From: Thermoflexales bacterium
GTDB taxonomy: Bacteria; Chloroflexota; Anaerolineae; B4-G1; SLSP01
Assembly: GCA_007130345.1 (NCBI GenBank)
Contig: SLSP01000066.1
Location: 1-8,704 of the forward strand
Direction of reading: 5' to 3'
Length of the DNA stretch: 8,704 nt
Shown here: piece by piece, positions 1-6,128 of the stretch
How the letters are laid out: each line of letters starts with the position of its first letter
How positions within the stretch are numbered: the stretch's first letter is position 1
Translations under genes and position numbers: made by a program
The notes under the pieces: model-generated
Database searches by the model: none
What the model saw: only the letters and a program-made list of their open reading frames with translations
What the model was told of the DNA's origin: nothing

Positions 1-438
1 CGTGAGCAGCGCCGCCGGGGCCGCCGTCTCCAGCCGGGTGAGGATGTGGGCGTCGCGGTCGCTTTTGAGGAACCAGGACTTAGGCGACAGCGGCGCGTGC
101 GTCAGGTCGCCGTAGAGGAGGACGAGCTTGCCCGTGATGTCCGCCGCGTCCAGTTCCGCGACGGTACACGCCGTCACGACCGGCGCGGTCACGTCGCACG
201 GTGGCGAGAAGGCGTTGGCGACGGCCTCCAGGGCCACGCCAGCGCGCATCAGGCGGGTGGAGTCGCACGTCCACGCCGGGCAGGCGTAGTCCTGCTGCTC
301 CACTTCCAGCCCGGAGGCCGTGAAGACGCCGTGAATGTACGCCAGCGCCGCGTGATTCGCCGCCGAACCGGCCGGCCGCACGCCGATCTCGACGGCTAAC
401 CGCTGCACATGCTGCTGCAATTCGTGTTCCAAGTCCAT
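1..438 (-). CDS. M28-family (zinc aminopeptidase-like) peptidase, N-terminal part only
   Basis: Reading leftwards from an ATG at 438-436 gives 146 codons with no stop before the window edge, so only the N-terminus is present. The protein opens with an amphipathic helix, then IGVRPAGSAANHAALAYI (residues 18-35), which matches the Arg-Pro-Ala-Gly-Ser segment seen near the start of M28 metallopeptidases. A stretch ending ADITGKLVLLYGD (99-111) resembles the core of the PA domain often inserted before the M28 catalytic domain. The zinc-binding His/Asp/Glu residues would lie beyond the window and cannot be checked. There is no signal peptide, so a cytoplasmic enzyme is likely. The start is supported by GGAGGG (443-448 on the minus strand) four bases upstream. 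The gene has its own probable promoter at 491-522 and is separated by 126 bp from the gene before it. Family call is by motif resemblance; substrate unknown. Confidence 0.7.
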   Translation of the reverse strand, partial: MDLEHELQQHVQRLAVEIGVRPAGSAANHAALAYIHGVFTASGLEVEQQDYACPAWTCDSTRLMRAGVALEAVANAFSPPCDVTAPVVTACTVAELDAADITGKLVLLYGDLTHAPLSPKSWFLKSDRDAHILTRLETAAPAALLT

Positions 439-450
439 CCTACCCTCCGA

Positions 451-478
451 AGTGAAACGTGAAACGTCAAACGTCAAA
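451..478. repeat. Heptanucleotide tandem repeat, four units (consensus CGTSAAA)
   Basis: Four head-to-tail 7-bp units are read on the plus strand: AGTGAAA, CGTGAAA, CGTCAAA, CGTCAAA, followed by ATCTGACGC. The same units and a similar flank (GATGCTGACGC) recur at 6071-6107. The array sits between the M28 gene's ribosome-binding site and its predicted promoter, so it would lie in the 5' untranslated leader of that mRNA. Function unknown; it may simply be a dispersed short repeat family of this genome. Confidence 0.8.
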
Positions 479-490
479 ATCTGACGCATA

Positions 491-522
491 ATTGTAGCCG
501 CGATTTCCATATCGCGTGTCAA
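491..522 (-). promoter_or_regulatory. Predicted promoter with 20-bp spacer and internal palindrome (MerR-like architecture)
   Basis: On the minus strand a perfect TTGACA (517-522) is followed after exactly 20 bp by TACAAT (491-496). A 17-bp gap is normal for sigma-70 promoters. The 19-20-bp gap with a palindrome between the boxes is the known layout of promoters controlled by MerR-family activators. Here the spacer holds CGCGAT-N6-ATCGCG (499-516), a perfect 6-bp dyad. Transcription would start near 484 and read the heptad repeat and the M28 peptidase gene. No MerR-type gene is visible in the window, so the regulator is unidentified. The boxes and dyad are seen; the regulator class is inference. 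Confidence 0.45.
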
Positions 523-536
523 AGACGCCTTAACTT

Positions 537-559
537 TGCATCCAAAATCAAGGATTGCA
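537..559 (-). other. Short imperfect stem-loop after the YdjM-like gene
   Basis: TGCATCC (537-543) can pair with GGATTGCA (552-559), with one bulged base and an 8-nt AT-rich loop, just beyond the stop codon at 565-567. There is no U-tract after it in the minus direction, so it is at best a weak terminator or an RNA-end stabiliser. Confidence 0.2.
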
Positions 560-564
560 TCAGT

Positions 565-990
565 TTACGCATCCCGCAGCACAGCCACCGCCGCCCAACC
601 GAGCAGCAGCACTTCCAGGACGATGGCCCCTGGCCGGGTGAGTTGCTGCCGCAAAATGCCCCAAAAGCTCGGCGATGGCGAGAAGTCATACGGCGCGAAT
701 GGGTAAAGCCACGGCACCTGCCCCTCGAGATCGGCGACGAGATGCCCCAAATAGCCCACGGCCCAACTCGACGCGGCGCGGCGTCCCCATAACCGCCCCG
801 CGAGGACGGTCGAAACGGTCAGGCCGAGCAGGGTGTGCCCCCACATCCGCCCGCTAGGCAAAACGCGCAAGCCCTGACACAGCCCCTTGTCCACCACATC
901 GGGGAACACGCCTGCGACGACTACCGGCGCGAGGTCGGCCTGGAGATACCGGTGCGCCAGGAGCGAGACGCCCAGATGTCCGAGAAGCAT
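565..990 (-). CDS. Small membrane-associated putative metal-dependent hydrolase (YdjM/DUF457-like)
   Basis: The product is 141 residues starting MLLGHLGVSLLAH. Polar residues spaced like those of the YdjM/DUF457 group of putative metal-dependent hydrolases are visible: H5, H13, the FPDVVDK segment (29-35, with D31 and D34), WGHT (50-53, with H52), and GHLVAD (82-87, with H83 and D87). Hydrophobic stretches at about 20-30, 53-66 and 121-137 suggest membrane association, and the protein may be an integral inner-membrane enzyme. Its ATG shares its A with the TGA of the HAD-like gene upstream (TGATG), so translation is probably coupled and the two form one transcript. The same frame is open further upstream, but that part is only a shadow of the HAD-like gene. 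The family call rests on the His/Asp pattern; biochemical activity in this family is poorly known and the substrate cannot be inferred. Confidence 0.65.
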   Translation of the reverse strand: MLLGHLGVSLLAHRYLQADLAPVVVAGVFPDVVDKGLCQGLRVLPSGRMWGHTLLGLTVSTVLAGRLWGRRAASSWAVGYLGHLVADLEGQVPWLYPFAPYDFSPSPSFWGILRQQLTRPGAIVLEVLLLGWAAVAVLRDA

Positions 991-2120
991 CACGCGCCCA
1001 CCGCGTGGGTCGGCGTCTGGTGGATGGGCTTGTAGCCGGCGGCGCGCAGAGCATCCGACGGGATGGACGCCTCGTCCGGCTTGTCGGAGAGGCCGAAGAG
1101 CAACGCGCCCCGGTCGCGCCAGGCCATCGCCTGCTCGCGCACCTCGTGGGTGAGGCAGATTTCGCGCGCCAGCAAGTCCTCCGGCGCGGCGGTCGCGGGG
1201 AGCGCGCCCATCCGCGCGACGGTCTCGCGGTACTCGGTGTAGCGGAACGCCTTGAACGGCGTGGGATCGCCGGCCTGCACCCGCGCGTGGATGTCGGTGT
1301 GGAGCGCGCGCAAGTCGGCGGGCAGGGCAGCGGCCCGCGCGTGGACGGCGGCGAGGAACTGCGCGAACGCCGTCATCCGCCCCGCGCGCACGTCGGCCAC
1401 GAGCGTCTCCCGCGCCCACAGCCCGCTGCTCACGATCAGGCAGATGTAGGCCAGATAATCCTGGTTGTCAGCGGTGAAGGGGTGGAATTCGGGCTGATTG
1501 AGTTGCGCGTAAGCGGCCTCGAAGCGATCCGGATCGAAGGCGGCCCCAAGCAGCTCGCCGACGGTGCGCCGCACCGCCGCCACCCGCGCCGCGTCGATGA
1601 CGTGATCGTTGCGCCCGCGCGCGCCGAGCGTCGTCTTGTCCAGGTCGAGGATAACCGCCGTGTGCTCATCCACCGGGACGCCCTGTTGGCGGCAGAAAGC
1701 GTCGAAGTCGGCCAGCAACGTCCAGCGGTTCGCCAGGTAAAGCGGATACCCGTCCGGCGCGACGACCTCGGCCTGGGCTGACGCGGGCTGCTCCGCGCCG
1801 ATGAAGGCGACGCCGGGCCAATCGCCCACGCGGCAGAGGTTGGCGAAGGCCGCGCCGTCATTCAAGCGCGTGTCGCCGATGAAGACCAGGCGCGTGAGCG
1901 GCGTCCCCGGCGCGTCGAGCGCGCGGGCCAGGCGCAACAGCCGGACGACGACGCGCGCATACTCCGGCGCGCTCTTGCGCGGGATCGCGTTGTCGGCCAG
2001 GCCCACCGCCGCGCGCAACTCGGCCAGGCGCGGCAGCCGCGCATCCGCCGCGTCCAGATTCCGGTACACCATCCGGTCGCCGAGAAAATCGGCAACTGCT
2101 GTCAGGCCGTAATTTCGCAT
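990..2120 (-). CDS. HAD-superfamily-like protein with unusual motif order
   Basis: A 376-residue protein without signal peptide or membrane segment. HAD motif I (DxDxT) is clear as VILDLDKTT, with D159, D161 and T163, but lies in the middle of the protein instead of near the N-terminus. A motif IV-like strand-turn, LVFIGDTRLND (78-88, with D83 and D88), followed by a helix and a second strand GVAFIGAE, lies before motif I. Near the C-terminus ALLFGLSDKPDEAS (339-352) offers a Ser-x-Lys reminiscent of HAD motifs II and III. The middle (about 180-320) is helical and could be a cap. This order suggests a circularly permuted HAD fold or a fused HAD-like half. The ATG is supported by AGGAGG (2128-2133 on the minus strand) seven bases upstream. 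The gene is coupled to the YdjM-like gene downstream by TGATG. A phosphatase or phosphotransferase role is plausible; the substrate is unknown. Confidence 0.7.
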   Translation of the reverse strand: MRNYGLTAVADFLGDRMVYRNLDAADARLPRLAELRAAVGLADNAIPRKSAPEYARVVVRLLRLARALDAPGTPLTRLVFIGDTRLNDGAAFANLCRVGDWPGVAFIGAEQPASAQAEVVAPDGYPLYLANRWTLLADFDAFCRQQGVPVDEHTAVILDLDKTTLGARGRNDHVIDAARVAAVRRTVGELLGAAFDPDRFEAAYAQLNQPEFHPFTADNQDYLAYICLIVSSGLWARETLVADVRAGRMTAFAQFLAAVHARAAALPADLRALHTDIHARVQAGDPTPFKAFRYTEYRETVARMGALPATAAPEDLLAREICLTHEVREQAMAWRDRGALLFGLSDKPDEASIPSDALRAAGYKPIHQTPTHAVGA

Positions 2121-2192
2121 AGTGATACCTCCTAAATAGATGGAGTGAGAATGACCAACAAAATCATTGCGTTTTACACTTCATGAATCCCC

Positions 2193-2222
2193 TGGAAAAA
2201 GTCCAAAAATCCGCTTTTTCCA
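2193..2222. other. 9-bp stem-loop in the asd/HAD intergenic spacer
   Basis: TGGAAAAAG (2193-2201) and CTTTTTCCA (2214-2222) are perfect inverted arms around a 12-nt loop. It lies in the AT-rich 174-bp spacer between asd and the HAD-like gene. It lacks a trailing U-tract on either strand, so it may be an operator-like dyad or an mRNA structure in place of a classical terminator. I found no convincing -35/-10 pair for the HAD-like gene in this spacer. Confidence 0.4.
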
Positions 2223-2253
2223 CACGCGAAAAATCTACATCTAGGATCAATTT

Positions 2254-2274
2254 CTAAAAAATCGGATTTTTTAG
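2254..2274 (-). terminator. AT-rich hairpin just after asd, candidate weak terminator
   Basis: CTAAAAAAT (2254-2262) and ATTTTTTAG (2266-2274) form a perfect 9-bp stem with a 3-nt loop about 20 bases past the asd stop codon. On the minus strand the 3' arm carries a run of six T, so paused transcription could end there. However, the stem is nearly all A-T and there is no separate T-run after it, which makes it a weak or conditional rho-independent terminator. Confidence 0.4.
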
Positions 2275-2294
2275 GGTTCTTTCAGCAGAGTCAT

Positions 2295-3350
2295 TCATTT
2301 ACGCATCACATGCCCCGTTGCGACAAGCAATTCGGCATTGAGGATGGCCCCGCTGGCCGCTCCGCGCAAGGTATTGTGGCTCACCGTCGTCATGCGGATG
2401 TCGAGCAGCGGGCAGGGGCGGATGCGGCCCACGGAGATCGCCATACCGCCGGCGGCATCGCGGTCGCGGCGCGGCTGCGGGCGATCCGGTTCGGAGCGCG
2501 TGATGAGCGGGTGCTCCGGCGCGCTCGGCAGCCCGCGCGCGATCTCGTCCCCGCGAAAGTCGCGCAAAACGGCGCTGACATCGGCCACCGACGCCGGACG
2601 TGCGAAACCGACGGACAGGCTGACCGTGTGTCCATCGAAGACCGGCACGCGGTTGGCGTGCGCGCTGAGGACGATGTCGGCGGGGACACCACGCCCATCC
2701 ACCACCCGCCCCAGCAGCTTGCCCAACTCCTGCGCGAACTTCTCCTCCTCGCCGGGGATGTAGGGGATGACGTTATCGAGGATGTCGAGCGAGGCCACGC
2801 CGGGATAACCCGCGCCAGAGATGGCTTGCATCGAGGTCAGGAAGACCTTGCGGACGTCAAACGCCACATCCAGGGGCTTGAGCGGCAGCGCTACGCCCGT
2901 GATCGTGCAGTTGGGACTGGCGACGATGAGGCCCGGCCAGACGGCACGCTGCGCGGCAATGAGCGACAGGTGATCGGCATTGACCTCCGGGATGAGCAGC
3001 GGCACGTCATCCACAGCGCGATGCGGCGCGGCATTGGTGCAGACGGCGTACCCGGCCCGCGCAAATTGCGGCTCAACCTCGCGCGCCACGTCCGAGGGCA
3101 GCGCGGAGAAGACCAGTTTCGCGGGCAGATTCGGCGTCAACGGCTGCACCACCGTATCGCCCACAGCCGGCGGCGGATCGCCGGGGATGACCCACTTGCA
3201 GGCGTCGGCGTACCGTTGGCCCGCGCTCCGCTCCGATGCCGCCAGCGCCGCGATCTCGAACCAGGGATGCCGCGCCAATAACTGCACGAACCGTTGCCCC
3301 ACTGCTCCGGTCGCGCCCAAAATACCGACAGGAATTTTGTCATCGGCCAT
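2295..3350 (-). CDS. asd: Aspartate-semialdehyde dehydrogenase, archaeal/fungal-type
   Basis: Converts aspartyl-4-phosphate to aspartate 4-semialdehyde with NADPH, the second step of the aspartate pathway toward Lys, Thr and Met; cytoplasmic. The 351-residue length is typical of the archaeal/fungal-type subfamily. The N-terminal nucleotide-binding turn GILGATGAVGQRF (9-21) is intact. The active-site cysteine is C148 in ASPNCTITG. Q175 in SMQAISGAG is the expected active-site glutamine. NRVPVFDGHT (233-242) supplies the catalytic histidine H241. The start ATG lies inside the 3' end of lysC (11-bp overlap in another frame), with GGAGG six bases upstream, so translation is probably coupled to lysC. 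It is the last gene of its block and is followed by an AT-rich hairpin at 2254-2274. No damage to key residues is seen; the assignment is firm. Confidence 0.95.
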   Translation of the reverse strand: MADDKIPVGILGATGAVGQRFVQLLARHPWFEIAALAASERSAGQRYADACKWVIPGDPPPAVGDTVVQPLTPNLPAKLVFSALPSDVAREVEPQFARAGYAVCTNAAPHRAVDDVPLLIPEVNADHLSLIAAQRAVWPGLIVASPNCTITGVALPLKPLDVAFDVRKVFLTSMQAISGAGYPGVASLDILDNVIPYIPGEEEKFAQELGKLLGRVVDGRGVPADIVLSAHANRVPVFDGHTVSLSVGFARPASVADVSAVLRDFRGDEIARGLPSAPEHPLITRSEPDRPQPRRDRDAAGGMAISVGRIRPCPLLDIRMTTVSHNTLRGAASGAILNAELLVATGHVMRK

Positions 3351-4749
3351 TGATAACCTCCGCGTGCAACTGCCGCACGGCCTCGGTCGCCTGGGCAGCG
3401 GCGACGACGAGCGAGACGCTACACTCCGACGAGCCTTGCGCGATGGCGATAACGTTGATCTCCTGTTGCGCGAGCGCGCCGAAGAGCCGCGCGGCCACGC
3501 CGGGCGTCCCGCGCATCCCCGCGCCCACAGCGGTCACGATGACCACGTCCTCCATCGCCCAGACGCGGTCAATGTCGCGCCGCGCCAGTTCCAGCGCCAT
3601 CTCCGCTTCGATGGCGGCGATCACATCCGGCACGGTCTCGGTGGGGATCACGAAGCAGATAGACTGCTCGGAGGACGCCTGCGAGATCATCAGCACGCTC
3701 GCGCCCTGGCTGGCGACGGCGGCAAACGTCCGCGCGGCGATGCCCGGCACGCCCATCATCCCGCGCCCCTCCACGTTGACCATGCTCAGGCCGTGAATGG
3801 CCGAGATCGCTTTGACGGTGCCGGGCGTACTTTCCGGTTCGTGGGCGATGCGGGTGCCGGGGCAGGTGGGGTTGAAGGTGTTTTTGACCCAGACGGGAAT
3901 GCCGCGCTCGATGACCGGGCTGATAGTCTTGGGATGCAACACCTTCGCGCCGAAGTACGCCAACTCGGCCACCTCGCTGTACGACAGCACGGGGATCACG
4001 CGCGCATCCGCGACGATGCGCGGATCGGTGGTCAGCACGCCGTCCACGTCCGTCCACGTCCACACCTCGGCGGCGTCGAGCGCGGCCCCCAGAATCGCCG
4101 CGCTGTAATCGCTGCCGCCGCGTCCGAGCGTAGTCGTGATGCCATCGGCGGTCGCGCCGATAAAGCCGGTGACGACGGGGATCACGCCGTCCGCCAACAG
4201 CGGGAGCAGCCGCGCCTCCACCCGCGCGCGAGTCGCATCCAGCAGAGGCACGGCCTGCTGGAAGTGCCGGTCGGTGACGATCAACTCGGTGGCGTCCACC
4301 GCCTCGCCGCGCAACCCCATCTGCCGCAAGCGCGCCGCCACGATGCGGGCGTTCATCCGCTCGCCGAGCGAACTGATCGCGTCGAGCGCGCGCGGCGTCA
4401 CCTCGCCGAGCACCTGCACACTGCGGCAGAACGTGGCGAACTCGTCCAGGTAGGCATCCAGCGTCTTGAGCAGCGCGGCGCGATCCTCGGCGTCCGATAA
4501 CAACTCGGCAACCGCCAGCGTGTGCCGCACCCGCAAATCGGTGACAAGCGCGGGATACGTCTGCTCGTCGCCGGAGGCCGCCGTGCGCGCGCCCTGGATG
4601 AGCGCGTCGGTCACGCCGCGCATCGCCGAGACGATCACCACAAGATGCTCCCAGGCTTGCGCCTGCGCCTGCACAATCATAGCGGCTTGCGCCACCGCTT
4701 CCGCGCTACCGACGGACGTACCGCCAAATTTCATGACAAGGGTACGCAT
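3340..4749 (-). CDS. lysC: Aspartokinase with two C-terminal ACT domains
   Basis: Phosphorylates L-aspartate with ATP, the committed step of Lys/Thr/Met synthesis. The 469-residue protein begins MRTLVMKFGGTSVG, with the family signature KFGGTSVG at 7-14. Kinase-domain landmarks are SLGERM (127-132), TLGRGGSD (207-214) and WTWTDVDGV (230-238). Two ACT regulatory domains follow, one at about 320-390 (GRGMMGVPGIAARTF) and one at about 400-469 (GAGMRGTPGVAARLF). This is a monofunctional, single-chain aspartokinase resembling LysC/ThrA kinase domains, and it is expected to be feedback-inhibited by Lys and/or Thr; the effector cannot be read from sequence. A GTG nine bases further upstream (4758) is in frame. 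I prefer the ATG at 4749 because AGGTGG sits five bases before it and the protein then starts just ahead of the first strand. The stop overlaps asd by 11 bp. No lysine riboswitch is seen upstream. Confidence 0.93.
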   Translation of the reverse strand: MRTLVMKFGGTSVGSAEAVAQAAMIVQAQAQAWEHLVVIVSAMRGVTDALIQGARTAASGDEQTYPALVTDLRVRHTLAVAELLSDAEDRAALLKTLDAYLDEFATFCRSVQVLGEVTPRALDAISSLGERMNARIVAARLRQMGLRGEAVDATELIVTDRHFQQAVPLLDATRARVEARLLPLLADGVIPVVTGFIGATADGITTTLGRGGSDYSAAILGAALDAAEVWTWTDVDGVLTTDPRIVADARVIPVLSYSEVAELAYFGAKVLHPKTISPVIERGIPVWVKNTFNPTCPGTRIAHEPESTPGTVKAISAIHGLSMVNVEGRGMMGVPGIAARTFAAVASQGASVLMISQASSEQSICFVIPTETVPDVIAAIEAEMALELARRDIDRVWAMEDVVIVTAVGAGMRGTPGVAARLFGALAQQEINVIAIAQGSSECSVSLVVAAAQATEAVRQLHAEVINGR

Positions 4750-4754
4750 CAGAG

Positions 4755-4760
4755 CCACCT
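4755..4760 (-). promoter_or_regulatory. Ribosome-binding site deciding the lysC start
   Basis: On the minus strand AGGTGG (4755-4760) lies five bases before the ATG at 4749. It overlaps the TAG stop of the upstream oxidoreductase gene and the alternative GTG start at 4758. A ribosome using this site would start at the ATG. Confidence 0.6.
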
Positions 4761-6039
4761 ATCGCGCTACCACGCGCGCGGTCAATTCCCGCGCTTGGCG
4801 GACGGCGTCGTAATCCTTGCCCTTGAGCGTGATGTCCACCATCTCGCCGGGGCGAGCATAGCGGGCGGCTTTTTTGGCGATGACCGTGTCGCCATCGCGG
4901 ACTTCGATGCGCACGGGGAATTCTAGCGGCTGCGTGACGCGCATCTGGAGCATGATGCCATCCTCGGTGAGCGTCTCCGGGTCCAGTTTGTGGGGAACGA
5001 CGTAGCGCACGTTCTCGCCGGCGGCGGTGGGGACATAGCGCGGGTTCACGTTATAGCAGCCCTGGGCGTACTGCGCCGCACGCTTCCCGGCGGTCAGCCC
5101 GGCCTGCGTCACCCAATCCACCAAATCGTAGACATGCACGACGTTCCCCGCCGCGAAGATGCCCGTCACGTTAGTGAGAAAGCCGTCATCCACAAACGGG
5201 CCGTTGGTCACGGGATCGAGGGCGACGCCCGCCTTCTGCGATAGCTCGTTCTCCGGGATGAGGCCCACGGAGAGCAGCAGCGTGTCGCAGGGGATGATCT
5301 CCTCGCTGCCGGGGATGAAGTTCCAGTGGTCGTCCACCGCCACCGCCTCGACGGCTTCCACTTTATCCTTGCCGATGATGCGCTTGACCGTGTGCTGGAG
5401 TTGCAGGGGGATGTCGAAGTCCAGCAGGCATTGGACGTAGTTGCGGTTCAGGCCGGAGAGATAGGGCAGCACCTCCAGCACGCGCTCGACTTTCGCGCCC
5501 TCGAAGGTGAGGCGGCGGGCCATAATCATCCCGATATCGCCGGAGCCGAGGATGACGAACCGCTTGCCGGGCATGTAGCCTTCGACGTTGACCCAGCGCT
5601 GCGCGAGGCCTGCCGTGTAGACGCCGGCGGGGCGCGGGCCAGGGAGCTTGATCTGCGCGCGGGTGCGCTCGCGGCAACCCATCGCCATCACGATGGCGCG
5701 GCCTTCCAGTTCCACGAAGCCGCGTCCGGGGCCGGTGGCGTACACCTTGCGGTCGGGCGTCACATCCAGCACCATCGTGTCCAGCATCGCGTCCACGCCC
5801 ACCTCCTGCGCCTCATTGATGAAATGTTGCGCGTAACTGGGGCCGGGCCAGTCCTCCTTAAAAATCTCCACGCCGAAGCCGTTGTGGATACATTGCAGCA
5901 AAATGCCGCCCAATTCCAGGTCGCGGTCAATCATCAGCACATCCTCCGCGCCGTTTTTCTTCGCCGCGATAGCCGCCGCGAGACCACCGGGGCCGGCACC
6001 GATGACGATGACATCGTAGTTGTCTTTAAGTGATTTCAT
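4759..6039 (-). CDS. NAD(P)/FAD-dependent oxidoreductase of the GlpA-partner type
   Basis: The 426-residue flavoprotein carries two dinucleotide-binding folds. The FAD site is YDVIVIGAGPGGLAAA (8-23), with acidic D38 ending strand 2. The NAD(P) site is FVILGSGDIGM (161-171). GIFAAGNVVHVYDLVD (293-308) is the C-terminal FAD-contact segment that includes the conserved Asp. Cysteines C50 (LLQCIHNGFG) and C122 (MGCRER) are conserved-looking but do not form a CxxC redox disulfide. In several anaerobic lineages (Thermotoga, Clostridia) a protein of this type is encoded beside a GlpA-like dehydrogenase and a small DUF1667 protein. Here the GlpA-like gene is directly upstream, but DUF1667 is absent and lysC follows instead after 9 bp. 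Probable role: passing electrons from the dehydrogenase to NAD(P)+ or another carrier. A TTG at 6066 is in frame, but the ATG at 6039 has AAGGGA at 8-bp spacing and is preferred. The exact substrate is unproven. Confidence 0.8.
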   Translation of the reverse strand: MKSLKDNYDVIVIGAGPGGLAAAIAAKKNGAEDVLMIDRDLELGGILLQCIHNGFGVEIFKEDWPGPSYAQHFINEAQEVGVDAMLDTMVLDVTPDRKVYATGPGRGFVELEGRAIVMAMGCRERTRAQIKLPGPRPAGVYTAGLAQRWVNVEGYMPGKRFVILGSGDIGMIMARRLTFEGAKVERVLEVLPYLSGLNRNYVQCLLDFDIPLQLQHTVKRIIGKDKVEAVEAVAVDDHWNFIPGSEEIIPCDTLLLSVGLIPENELSQKAGVALDPVTNGPFVDDGFLTNVTGIFAAGNVVHVYDLVDWVTQAGLTAGKRAAQYAQGCYNVNPRYVPTAAGENVRYVVPHKLDPETLTEDGIMLQMRVTQPLEFPVRIEVRDGDTVIAKKAARYARPGEMVDITLKGKDYDAVRQARELTARVVAR

Positions 6040-6047
6040 TAGCATAG

Positions 6048-6053
6048 TCCCTT
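6048..6053 (-). promoter_or_regulatory. Ribosome-binding site deciding the oxidoreductase start
   Basis: AAGGGA on the minus strand lies eight bases before the ATG at 6039 and only two before the in-frame ATG at 6045. It lies downstream of the TTG candidate at 6066. This spacing favours the start giving MKSLKDNYDV. Confidence 0.5.
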
Positions 6054-6070
6054 GCGTGAGATTCAATATC

Positions 6071-6128
6071 CGTCAAACGTCAAACGTGAAACGTCAAGAT
6101 GCTGACGCTTGACGTTTGACGTTTCACG
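6071..6128. repeat. Heptanucleotide inverted repeat forming a long hairpin
   Basis: Four plus-strand heptads (CGTCAAA twice, CGTGAAA, CGTCAAG; 6071-6098) are followed by a 9-nt loop (6099-6107) and three heptads in inverted orientation (CTTGACG, TTTGACG, TTTCACG; 6108-6128). The 21-bp arms 6078-6098 and 6108-6128 are complementary with two mismatches. The element fills the spacer between the GlpA-like gene and its oxidoreductase partner. Its right end supplies the TGA stop codon (6124-6126) of the GlpA-like gene. The RNA hairpin could tune relative expression of the two genes or act as a partial terminator; this is inference. Confidence 0.85.

Noticed and set aside
46..399. Plus-strand open frame opposite the M28 gene
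   Set aside because: Arg/Val/Gly-rich shadow without ribosome site; the minus-strand frame matches M28 peptidases.
451..478. CRISPR-like array
   Set aside because: Seven-bp units without spacers, and no cas genes; it is a simple heptad repeat.
993..1419. Upstream extension of the YdjM-like reading frame into a 284-residue protein
   Set aside because: The added part is Arg/Ala-rich shadow sequence over the HAD-like gene, which has a clear ribosome site and HAD motif I. The real start is the ATG at 990 in TGATG context.
2133..2161. TTGTTG-N17-TATTTA promoter for the HAD-like gene
   Set aside because: Its transcription start would fall inside the AGGAGG ribosome site, removing it; box matches are modest.
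2853..2866. Heptad-like ACGTCAAACG in asd
   Set aside because: A single copy encoding conserved FDVRK; no tandem units.
4041..4060. Tandem 10-mer CGTCCACGTC twice in lysC
   Set aside because: Lies in the conserved WTWTDVDGV motif and is explained by codon choice for Thr-Trp-Thr-Asp-Val-Asp; not a repeat element.
2310..4500. Long plus-strand open frames opposite asd and lysC
   Set aside because: Rich in Arg, His and Gly with no motif; these are antisense shadows caused by high GC at third codon positions.
4750..4758. GTG start for lysC at 4758
   Set aside because: In frame, but has no good ribosome site; the ATG at 4749 has AGGTGG at proper spacing and fits the family N-terminus.
6040..6066. 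TTG start for the oxidoreductase at 6066
   Set aside because: Rare start codon and no ribosome site before it; the ATG at 6039 has AAGGGA at 8 bp.
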